Shown here piece by piece: positions 53,442 to 64,000 of a stretch of 64,000 bases of DNA (the first letter of the stretch is position 1; every line of letters starts with the position of its first letter). Position numbers and translations under genes: made by a program. The notes under the pieces are model-generated. The model had not been told where the DNA came from. It worked only from the letters and a program-made list of their open reading frames with translations, and searched no databases. This stretch comes from Acanthacorydalis orientalis (taxonomy: Eukaryota > Arthropoda > Insecta > Megaloptera > Corydalidae): NCBI GenBank assembly GCA_034766995.1, contig CM068322.1, positions 36,141,439-36,205,438 of the forward strand, in the 5' to 3' direction.

Positions 53442-54916
53442 CATTGTATGTTTTTATGTGATCCGATTAGGCGCCACAAATTGTTTACACGAATAAAAAT
53501 TCGAAGTCATAACAAATTATGATGCAATAGCTGTCCTTGGGATGCCTTAATACGTTATGACGTATGTTGTTCGCTTCTCCTTTTCTCTTACAGTGTGACA
53601 TCGATTTATCTCCGTCTACAGTTCTTGCTGATGCAGTGATTATATGAACATTCATGCTTCTGTGCTACTGAAAGTACGCTACATTGTAGTTTATCGCCGA
53701 CAATTTGTTTTTTTAGAGCGGGGTGAGACGTTGTGTTCATCGGTCGGTCGTGCTAGGTCACGGTTTAGTCTTGAAATCTTCAATTAAAATGTAAGTAAGT
53801 TATAAACAATATATACGTACGTATATGTATGTGAATATATAGTTCTCGTCTGGCCCAAAACAGCATTCAAATGTCGTTCATAAATTCAATGACATTTATA
53901 ACCGATACCTTTCATTAAATCATAATTACTTCAATTGAAAATCTACAAGTATGTTTTGGTGCATATATGTAGGGTTGTGTTTCCTTTCAATTAAAACTTT
54001 TTTTTATTAAAGATAAACGTATGTATATATGTTGTCTCTCCCCCTTCTTCATCCTCTACAGTAATAATTAAGCATTAGACGTATCACGGTGGACTGCCGG
54101 AGACCAGAGATAAGTGTGTGTGTGTTTATATATATATATTAATGAGATTTTAGTCTGAATATTTGGTCATAATTTCGTCTTGAAATCTTCAATTAAAATG
54201 AAAGGAAGTTATAAACAATATATGTGTATATATATATATAATGTATGTGAATATATAGTTCTTGTCTGGCCCAAAACGGCATTCAAATATTGTTCATAAA
54301 TTCAATTACATTTATAACTGATACCTTTCATTAAATCATAATTACTTCAATTGAAAAGCTACAAGTATGTTTTGGTGCATATATGTAGGGTTGTTTCCTT
54401 TTAATTAAAACTTTTTATTTTATTAAAGATGTATATATATATATATTGTAAGTATATATATATATACATACACATATGTGTGTATGCGCGCGTGTGTTCA
54501 TTCTCCACAGCAATAATTAAGCGTTAATTAGGTGTAACAATTCTTTCTATTTGTGTTATCACTAGGTAATCAATAATGTCTGAAACATGTTCTAAATTTG
54601 TTAAATCACATAAAATCCGTCAATTAATAATGTATTTACTTATGTTTGTTGCGAGTGAAAACCTAACTTTGGCCATGTTCCACAGTAATAATTATCCGTT
54701 AATTTTGCGTTTAGGCGTTAATTTTATGTTAATAAAAAACTAAATCCTCCTACGTATGGTTTCGTTCAGGATCGACAGTTCCATCGGTCTCAGTAATCGT
54801 AGTAAAAGTTACCCAACATGAACATTTAACGCATCATACTCGGTAACACCGAGGCAAGGACGCCATTACATTCGTGGAATCGGCGGTCGCGCGTCAAGCC
54901 GAAGTCAAGTTTGCAG
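53431..54916. repeat. Inter-satellite spacer, copy 2
   Basis: Nearly identical to 43430-44910, including its internal tandem duplication, with few substitutions and small microsatellite length changes. Both copies end at the same point, CAAGTTTGCAG. Copy 1 then enters satellite B at once, whereas copy 2 has about 110 bases of other sequence first. Confidence 0.9.
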
Positions 54917-55028
54917 CGTAATGCATCAGTTTCTAACTCTATTCAAAATAAATCAAGTTTGGAATTATCGGCGAACGTCGCACCTATTTCATATTCAAAA
55001 ATCCACTCGGCCATATATCTCGTATACA
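54917..55028. other. Unique linker between spacer 2 and satellite B array 2
   Basis: About 110 bases with no counterpart elsewhere in the window and no coding signal. Confidence 0.7.
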
Positions 55029-58000
55029 CATTTTTAAATATATTTTTTAAGGTTATAATCATATTTTGAAAGTGTGATACTAGTTTAACAACCGATTTGA
55101 TTTTAGGTACGGAAGTAGTGCACGTACGCATCCAGGTTAAATTCGAAGATAATAACATAGAGACGAATGAATATTTAGACTGGAAATCATAAGTATTAAT
55201 TTTTTAAATATATTTTTTAAGGTTATAATTCTATGTTTAAAGTCTGAAGCTACTGTCGTAAACAACCGAATCTGATTTTAGACGGGGAGGGAGCGAGCGC
55301 ACGTACGCATACAGGTCATATTCGAAAACAACGTACGAACGAACGAATATTTAAGCCGGAAATCATCGCAGGTATAAATTTTTTAAAAACGATCTTTAAA
55401 GTCACGATCCGGTATTCAAAGTCCGAAGCCGTCGCGTACGACCGAATCCGGTATCGGATACGGACGGAGCGCACGTACGCGTACGGGTCGTATTCGAAAA
55501 CGGCGACGTACGAACGAAAGAACATTCGAAGCGGGAATCGTCGCGAGTATAAATTTTTTAAATATATTTTTTACGGTCACGATATATTTAAAATCCGAAC
55601 GCCGGTCCGTCGACGGCCGATTCGATTTCAGGTGCGGAGGTAGCGTACGTACGCGCACAGGTTATATTCGAAGACGACGACGACAGCGTACGAACGAACG
55701 AAGATTTAAAGTCGAAATCGTAGCGAGTATAAATTTTTTAAATATATTCTTCAGCGTCGTAATATATTTAAAATCGGAACGCTAGTTCGTCAACACCGGA
55801 TTCGATTTTAGGTGCGGAGGTAGCGTACGTACGCGTACAGGTCATATTCGAAGATAACGACAACGACGTAAACGAATGAATATTTAAAGCGGAAGTCATC
55901 GCAAGTATAAACTTTTTAAATATATTTTTTAAGGTCATAATCATATATTTCAAATCCGAACGCTAGTTCGTTAACCCCCGATTTGATTTTAGGTGCGGAG
56001 GTAGTGCACGTACGCGTATAGGTCATATTCGAAGGTAACGATAACATACAAACGAAAGAATATTTAAAGTCGGAATCGTCGCAAGTATAAACTTTTTAAA
56101 TATATTTTAAAGTTATAATCGTATATTTAAAATCCGAATGCCAGTTTAACACCCGTTTTGATTTTAGGTGCGGAGGTAGTGCACATACGCATATAGGTTA
56201 TATCCGAAGATAACAACAACACATACGAACGAATGAATATTTAAAGTGGAAATCGAGGGAAGTATAATTTTTTTAAATATATTTTTAAAGTTATAATCGT
56301 GTCGAAAGACCGATCGCTAGTTTGTTAACACCGGATTTGATTTTAGGTGCGGAGGTAGTGCACGCACGCGTATAGGTTATATTCGAAGGTAACGACACCG
56401 TACAAACGAAAGAATATTTAAAGCGGGAATCATCGCAAGTATAATTTTTTTAAATATATTTTTAAGGTTATAATCGTATCGAAAGTCTGATTGCTAGTTC
56501 GTTAACACCCGATTTGATTTCGGGTGTGGAGTAAGCGTACGTACGTGCATAGGTTATATTCGAAGATAACAACAACACATACAAACGAATGAATATTTAA
56601 AGTGGAAATCGAGGGAAGTATAATTTTTTTAAATATATTTCGAAGGTTATAATCATGTTGAAAGTCCGATCGCTAGTTTGTTAACGACCGATTTGATTTT
56701 AGGTACGGAGGTAACGTACGAACGCATATAGGTCATATTCGAAGATAACGACGACTTACAAACGAATGAATATTTAAAGTGGAAATCGTCGCAAGTATAA
56801 ATTTTTTAAATATATTCTTTAGGGTTATAAACATACATTAAAACTCCGATCGCTAGTTTGTTAACACCCGATTTGATTTTAGGTGTGGAGGTAGTGTACG
56901 TACGCATATAGGTTATATTCGAAGATAACAACAACGACATAAACGAATGAATATTTAAAGAGGAAGTCATCGCAAGTATAAACTTTTTAAATATATTTTT
57001 TAAGGTTATAGTCATATCGAAAGTCCGATTGCTAGTTTGTTAACACCGAATTTGATTTTAGGTGCGGCGGTAGTGTACGAACGCATATAGCTTATATTCG
57101 AAGATAACAACGACTTACAAACGAATGAATATTTAAAGTGGAAATCGTCGCAAGTATAAATTTTTTAAATATATTCTTTAGGGTTATAAACATACATTAA
57201 AACTCCGATCGCTAGTTTGTTAACACCCGATTTGATTTTAGGTGTGGAGGTAGTGTACGTACGCATATAGGTTATATTCGAAGATAACAACAACAACGTA
57301 AACGAATGAATATTTAAAGAGGAAGTCATTGCAAGTATAAACTTTTTAAAAATATTTTTTAAGGTTATAATCATATATTTAAAATCCGAATGCTAGTTTG
57401 TTAACACCCGATTTGATTTTAGGTGTGGAGGTGGTGCACGTACGCGCATAGGTTATATTCGAAGATAACAACAACATGTACAAATGAATGAATATTTAAA
57501 GTGAAAATCAAGGGAAGTAACATTTTTTTTATATATATTTTTAAGGTTACAATCATGTTGAAAGTCTGATTGCTAGTTTAACACCCAATTTGATTTTAGG
57601 TGTGGAGGTAGTGTACGAACGCATATAGGTTATATTCGAAGATAACAACAACTTACAAAAGAATGAATATTTAAAGTGGAAATCGTCGCAAGTATAAATT
57701 TTTTCAATATATTCTTTAGGGTTATAGTCATATATTTAAACTCTGATTGCTAGTTTGTTAACACTGAATTTGATTTTAGGTGTGGAGGTAGTGTACGAAC
57801 GCATATAGGTAATATTCGAAGATAACAACATGTACAAATGGATGAATATTTAAAGTGGAAATCAAGGGAAGTAAAATTTTTTTAAATATATTTTTAAGGT
57901 TACAATCATGTTGAAAGTCTGATTGCTAGTTTAACACCCAATTTGATTTTAGGTGTGGAGGTAGTGTACGAACACATATAGGTAATATTCGAAGGTAACA

Positions 58001-61000
58001 ACAACTTACAAAAGAATGAATATTTAAAGTGAAAATCGTCGCAAGTATAAATTTTTTAAATATATTCTTTAGGGTTATAATCATATATTTAAACTCTGAT
58101 TGCTAGTTTGTTAACACTGAATTTGATTTTAGGTGCGGCGGTAGTGTACGAACGCATATAGCTTATATTCGAAGATAACAACGACTTACAAACGAATGAA
58201 TATTTAAAGTGGAAATCGTCGCAAGTATAAATTTTTTAAATATATTCTTTAGGGTTATAAACATACATTAAAACTCTGATTGCTAGTTTGTTAACACCCG
58301 ATTTGATTTTAGGTGTGGAGGTAGTGTACGTACGCATATAGGTTATATTCGAAGATAACAACAACAACATAAACGAATGAATATTTAAAGAGGAAGTCAT
58401 TGCAAGTATAAACTTTTTAAATATATTTTTTAAGGTTATAATCATATCGAAAGTCTGATTGCTAGTTTGTTAACACCGAATTTGATTTTAGGTGCGGCGG
58501 TAGTGTACGAACGCATATAGCTTATATTCGAAGATAACAACGACTTACAAACGAATGAATATTTAAAGTGGAAATCATGGAAAGTATAATTTTTTTAAAT
58601 ATATTTTTTAAGGTTATAATCATATGTTTCAAATCCGAATGGTAGTTTGTTAACACCCGTTTTGATTTTAGGTGTGGAGGTAGTGTACGAACGCATATAG
58701 GTAATATTCGAAGGTAACAACAACTTACAAAAGAATGAATAAAGTGGAAATCATGGTAAGTATAATGTTTTTAAATATATTTTTAAGGTTATAATCATTT
58801 TGAAAGTCTGATTGCTAGTTTGTTAACACCCGTTTTGATTTTAGGTGTGGAGGTAGTGCACATACGCATATAGGTTATATCCGAAGATAACAACAACATA
58901 CAAACGAACGAATATTTAATGTGGAAATCATTGCAAGTATAATTTTTTTAAGGTTTTAATCATATATTTATACTCTGGTGCTAGTTTGTTAACACACAAT
59001 TTGGTTTTAGATAGGGAGAACGTTCACGTACGCTTACCAGTTATATCCGAAGGTAACAGCAACATACAAACGAATGAATATTTAATGTGGAAATCATTGC
59101 GAGTATAATTTTTTAAATAAACTTTTGATCGTTATAATCATATATTTACTGTCCGATGCTAAATCGTTAACACCCAATCTGATTTTAGGTACGGATGAAG
59201 TGCACGGACGCATACGCATATAGATATTCGAAGGGAACAACAAGAACAGGCAAACGAATGAATATTTAAAGTGGAAATCATGTAAGTATACATTTTTTAA
59301 ATATATATATATTAATGTTATAATCACATATCTACTTTCTGACGCTACTTTGACACCCAATTTGATTTTAGGTGAGGAGATAGTGCACGTAAGCAAATAG
59401 GTTATATTCGAAGATAACAACATACAAACGAATGAATATTTGAACTGGAAATCAATGTAAGTTTAAATTTTCTATATATTTTTTTAAGGTTATAATCATA
59501 TATCTTCTATCTGATGCTAGTTTGTTAACACCCATTTTGATTTTAGGTACGGAGGAAGTGGACGTACGCATATAGGTTATATTCGAAGGGAACAAAAAGA
59601 ACAGGCAAATGATTGAATAGTTATAGTGGAAATAATGGCAAGTTTAAATTTTCTATATATTTTTTTTAGGTTATAATCATATATCTACTATGTGATGCTA
59701 GTTTGTTAACACCCAATTTGATTTTAGGTACGGAGGAAGTGGACGTACGCATATAGGTTATATTCGAAGGGAACAAAAAGAACAGGCAAATGAATGAATA
59801 ATTATAGTGGAAATAATGGCAAGTTTAAATTTTCTATATATTTTTATTAGGTTATAATCATATATCTACTATGTGATGCTAGTTTGTTAACACCCAATTT
59901 GATTTTAGGTACGGAGGAAGTGGACGTACGCATATAAGTTATATTCGAAGGGAACAAAAAGAACAGGCAAATGAATGAATAATTATAGTGGAAATAATGG
60001 CAAGTTTAAATTTTCTATATATTTTTATTAGGTTATAATCATATATCTACTATGTGATGCTAGTTTGTTAACACCCAATTTGATTTTAGTTACGGAGGAA
60101 GTGGACGTACGCATATAAGTTATATTCGAAGGGAACAAAAAGAACAGGCAAATGAATGAATAATTATAGTGGAAATAATGGCAAGTTTAAATTTTCTATA
60201 TATTTTTATTAGGTTATAATCATATATCTACTATGTGATGCTAGTTTGTTAACACCCAATTTGATTTTAGTTACGGAGGAAGTGGACGTACGCATATAAG
60301 TTATATTCGAAGGGAACAAAAAGAACAGGCAAATGAATGAATAATTATAGTGGAAATAATGGCAAGTTTAAATTTTCTATATATTTTTATTAGGTTATAA
60401 TCATATATCTACTATGTGATGCTAGTTTGTTAACACCCAATTTGATTTTAGTTACGGAGGAAGTGGACGTACGCATATAAGTTATATTCGAAGGGAACAA
60501 AAAGAACAGGCAAATGAATGAATAATTATAGTGGAAATAATGGCAAGTTTAAATTTTCTATATATTTTTATTAGGTTATAATCATATATCTACTATGTGA
60601 TGCTAGTTTGTTAACACCCAATTTGATTTTAGTTACGGAGGAAGTGGACGTACGCATATAAGTTATATTCGAAGGGAACAAAAAGAACAGGCAAATGAAT
60701 GAATAATTATAGTGGAAATAATGGCAAGTTTAAATTTTCTATATATTTTTATTAGGTTATAATCATATATCTACTATGTGATGCTAGTTTGTTAACACCC
60801 AATTTGATTTTAGTTACGGAGGAAGTGGACGTACGCATATAAGTTATATTCGAAGGGAACAAAAAGAACAGGCAAATGAATGAATAATTATAGTGGAAAT
60901 AATGGCAAGTTTAAATTTTCTATATATTTTTATTAGGTTATAATCATATATCTACTATGTGATGCTAGTTTGTTAACACCCAATTTGATTTTAGTTACGG

Positions 61001-61540
61001 AGGAAGTGGACGTACGCATATAAGTTATATTCGAAGGGAACAAAAAGAACAGGCAAATGAATGAATAATTATAGTGGAAATAATGGCAAGTTTAAATTTT
61101 CTATATATTTTTTTAGGTTATAATCATATATCTTCTATCTGATGCTAGTTTGTTAACACACAATTTGATTTTAGGTACAGAGGTAGTGCATGTACGCATA
61201 GAGGGTATATTCGAACATAAAAACAACATACAAATGAACTAATATTTAAAGAGGAAGTCATTGTAAGTATAATACTTTTAAATGTATTTTTTAAGGTTAT
61301 AATCATAAATCTACTGTCTGATGCTACTTTGTTAATATACAATTAGATTTTAAATAGAGTGTTTGTGCACGTACGCATACAGGGTATAATCGAATATAAC
61401 AACATACAAATGAACGAATATATAAATTGGAAGTCATTGAAAGTGTAAAATTTTTAAATGTATTTTTTAAGGTTATAATCATATATTTAAGTTTGAAAGT
61501 AGTTAGTTAACACACAACATGATTTTAGCTACAGGGAATA
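55029..61540. repeat. Satellite B array 2, with CpG-rich and homogenised sectors
   Basis: About 36 monomers. Monomers at roughly 55300-56900 are rich in CpG where others have TpG, CpA or TpA. Those at about 57400-59000 resemble array 1. Monomers at about 59640-61100 are almost identical copies with an exact 181-bp period (GATGCTAG at 59694, 59875, 60056, 60237, 60418, 60599, 60780 and 60961). The last monomers before 61540 are diverged. Confidence 0.95.
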
Positions 61541-62000
61541 TATAATTTTAATTATAACTTTTTTATTAAAGATAAATGCATGTATATATATATATATATT
61601 AATAATTGAGCGTTAAGTAGGTTTAAGAGAATTCGTTTAGCTTGTATTATCACTTGATATATAATAATGTCTGTAACACGTTGTAAATGGGTTAAACCTT
61701 GCAGTTTTCAATTAATAAAGTATTTGCTCATATGTTTGTTCAGAATGAAAACCTCTCTGATTATGTTTCCCAGCAATAATTAAGCGGTAATTTAGCGGGT
61801 AAGCTTTAATAAAAATCTTGGATTCCTGATTTATATGTTTTTGTATAACATCGACAGTGCCATCGAACTCAGTATATGCAACAGGTATATATATATATGT
61901 AGTGTCATCTGTGTGAGAAGCTGCTGTGAATTTTTTTTTACAAGTACGCGACAATGTAGTAATACTCAATTAAAACGATAGTAATACCGTTCAACGGCCG
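61541..62000. repeat. Diverged third copy of spacer sequence
   Basis: It shares with the two spacers the order: TTATTAAAGAT, AATAATTNAGCGTTAA, a segment with ATAATGTCTGNAACA, CAATTAATAA and TATGTTTGTT, then AATAATTAAGCGGTAA and a stretch with ATCGACAGTNCCATCG. Substitutions are many but the order is kept. Confidence 0.75.
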
Positions 62001-62389
62001 GTTCGTCAAGACGATGACTGTATACATACAGTGGTAGAGGCACGTTGTCGACGTTATTTATATTGTTCACCTTAGCGGGGACTTTGTCGATCAAGTTTGG
62101 CGCGAGTCACCCGGCTTGCGTTGATTCATCGGACTCTGCGGATCGCCGGAGACCGGCGGTCCGCATGGAACACGTTCTAAATAGGTTGAACCTTGCAGTC
62201 ACGTCAATTAATAAAATATTTGCTCATATGTTTGTTCAGAATGAAAAAATGCGTATCACGCTTTGTTTTTGCTCCTTGCATTCAATTCCCCTGTCAGAAC
62301 AGTTCTATTTTGAATGTTGTTAATCGCAAGCATGAACGACCGGACTAAAGAAACATATATTTTGTATAGTAACCATCTTGCCCCTGTTC
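62001..62389. repeat. Diverged core unit preceding the 542-bp array
   Basis: It contains the same GC-rich core as the following units (GCGCGAGTCACCCGGCTTGC) with changes, and different flanks. It looks like an old, partial member of the array. Confidence 0.7.
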
Positions 62390-64000
62390 TAAGATTATGA
62401 CATTGTACGAACAGCAGAATGCGATTCTTTTTTTGAATTGTAATATTTTCTGTTTAACAATTTAATAACATGCAGATTTTTACTGTCGTTGAATATATAC
62501 CTGTTGCAGTTTTCAACTTTATTTATTAAGTCATATGTATATAGAAATATTTGTTGGCACGTTGACGACATCATTTATATTGTTCACCTTAGCGGGGACT
62601 TTGTCGATGAAGTCTGGCGCGAGTCACCCGGCTTGCGTTGATTCATCGGACTCTGCGGACCGCCAGAGACCGGCGGTCCGTATGGAACACGTTCTAAATA
62701 GGTTGAACCTTGCAGAACTGTGAATTAATAAGTATTTGTTCATAATGAAAATTCGTTCGCAATGCCACTTTTTCTTCTACGTGCAATATTTTCTGATTAT
62801 TAATATGCTCATATGTACATTTTTTTTTACAAATTAGAATCATATATATATATAAAATAAATGCACATGTGTATTAGTGATTCTCTCTTCCCTCTTGCCT
62901 ATGCAAGTGAACATTTCAATACCCCTCTTCGACGACGATGACACATTGTACGAACAGCAGAATGCGATTCTTTTTTTGAATTGTAATATTTTCTGTTTAA
63001 CAATTTAATAACATGCAGATTTTTACTGTCCTTGAATATATACCTGTTGCAGTTTTCAACTTTATTTATTAAGTCATATGTATATTGAAATATTTGTTGG
63101 CACGTTGACGACATCATTTATATTGTTCACCTTAGCGGGGACTTTGTCGATGAAGTCTGGCGCGAGTCACCCGGCTTGCGTTGATTCATCGGACTCTGCG
63201 GACCGCCAGAGACCGGCGGTCCGTATGGAACACGTTCTAAATAGGTTGAACCTTGCAGAACTGTGAATTAATAAGTATTTGTTCATAATGAAAATTCGTT
63301 CGCAATGCCACTTTTTCTTCTACGTGCAATATTTTCTGATTATTAATATGCTCATATGTACATTTTTTTTACAAATTAGAATCATATATATATATAAAAT
63401 AAATGCACATGTGTATTAGTGATTCTCTCTTCCCTCTTGCCTATGCAAGTGAACATTTCAATACCCCTCTTCGACGACGATGACACGTTGTACGAACAGC
63501 AGAATGCGATTCTTTTTTTGAATTGTAATATTTTCTGTTTAACAATTTAATAACATGCAGATTTTTAATGTCGTTGAATATATACCTGTTGCAGTTTTCA
63601 ACTTTATTTATTAAGTCATATGTATATAGAAATATTTGTTGGCACGTTGACGACATCATTTATATTGTTCACCTTAGCGGGGACTTTGTCGATGAAGTCT
63701 GGCGCGAGTCACCCGGCTTGCGTTGATTCATCGGACTCTGCGGACCGCCAGAGACCGGCGGTCCGCATGGAACACGGTCTAAATAGGTTGAACCTTGCAG
63801 AACTGTGAATTAATAAGTATTTGTTCATAATGAAAATTCGTTCGCAATGCCACTTTTTCTTCTACGTGTAATATTTCTGATTATTAATATGCTCATATGT
63901 ACATTTTTTTTACAAATTAGAATCATATATATATATATATAAAATAAATGCACATGTGTATTAGTGATTCTCTCTTCCCTCTTGCCTATGCAAGTGAACA
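62390..64000. repeat. Tandem array of about 542-bp units, truncated by window end
   Basis: Equivalent points at 62535, 63078 and 63620 give periods of 543 and 542. Units are nearly identical. Each has an AT-rich body and a GC-rich core of about 130 bases, with a small hairpin CGGACCGCC / GGCGGTCCG around AGAGACC. A 62-codon open frame lies in each core; coding is not supported. The third unit is cut by the window end. Confidence 0.9.

Noticed and set aside
54943..61342. Minus-strand open frames of 61-109 codons in satellite B
   Set aside because: Same reason as for satellite A. They are Lys/Asn/Ile/Phe-rich translations of AT-rich monomers.

Overview
The window looks like nuclear DNA of an insect, probably a hymenopteran. 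The evidence is its gene content (a taiman-type bHLH-PAS coactivator, Atg3, a ZAD zinc-finger protein), short introns of about 58-102 bases beside long ones, a mariner remnant, and very abundant microsatellites. The insect call rests on protein recognition; the order is an inference from general impression.

Layout. Bases 1-11743 hold no recognisable coding exon and are most simply read as the 5' intron of the first gene. They carry a well-formed zero-length (recursive) splice site at 7641-7648. Bases 11744-28689 (+) carry the steroid-receptor coactivator taiman (tai): 12 exons reconstructed with consistent phases, 1552 aa, with bHLH, PAS-A, PAS-B, six LXXLL nuclear-receptor boxes, a CBP/p300-type AD1 helix and Q-rich regions. 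Bases 28690-33173 are non-coding (tai 3' UTR plus intergenic). Bases 33174-34508 (+) carry Atg3, the E2-like enzyme that lipidates Atg8, in 6 exons (313 aa). Tail to tail with it, at 35050-40097 (-), is a ZAD protein with 13 C2H2 fingers in 9 exons (958 aa, or 937 if a 63-nt in-frame intron is removed). Its first exon lies 1.66 kb upstream of the second. The intron between them holds a 5'-truncated mariner element and long TA repeats.

From about 38.4 kb rightward the composition changes from GC- and CpG-rich to AT-rich. Bases 41.3-61.5 kb are two unrelated satellite families: A, about 172 bp, with an 867-bp five-monomer higher-order repeat; and B, about 177-181 bp. They alternate A-spacer-B-A-spacer-B. 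The 1.48-kb spacer and part of the adjacent A array are present twice, about 10 kb apart. A third, diverged spacer-like segment leads into a tandem array of about 542-bp units (62.4-64.0 kb) that runs off the window end. An approximately 85-bp module is shared by the spacers and the 542-bp array.

The three genes have no evident functional link. Tai is a nuclear coactivator for hormone receptors, Atg3 is cytosolic autophagy machinery, and the ZAD protein is a probable DNA-binding factor. The most interesting signals are the recursive splice site, stop-free introns whose length is a multiple of three (one splits an LXXLL box), the stop codon embedded in a consensus donor at the tai C-terminus, the composition boundary inside one gene, and the organised two-satellite block.
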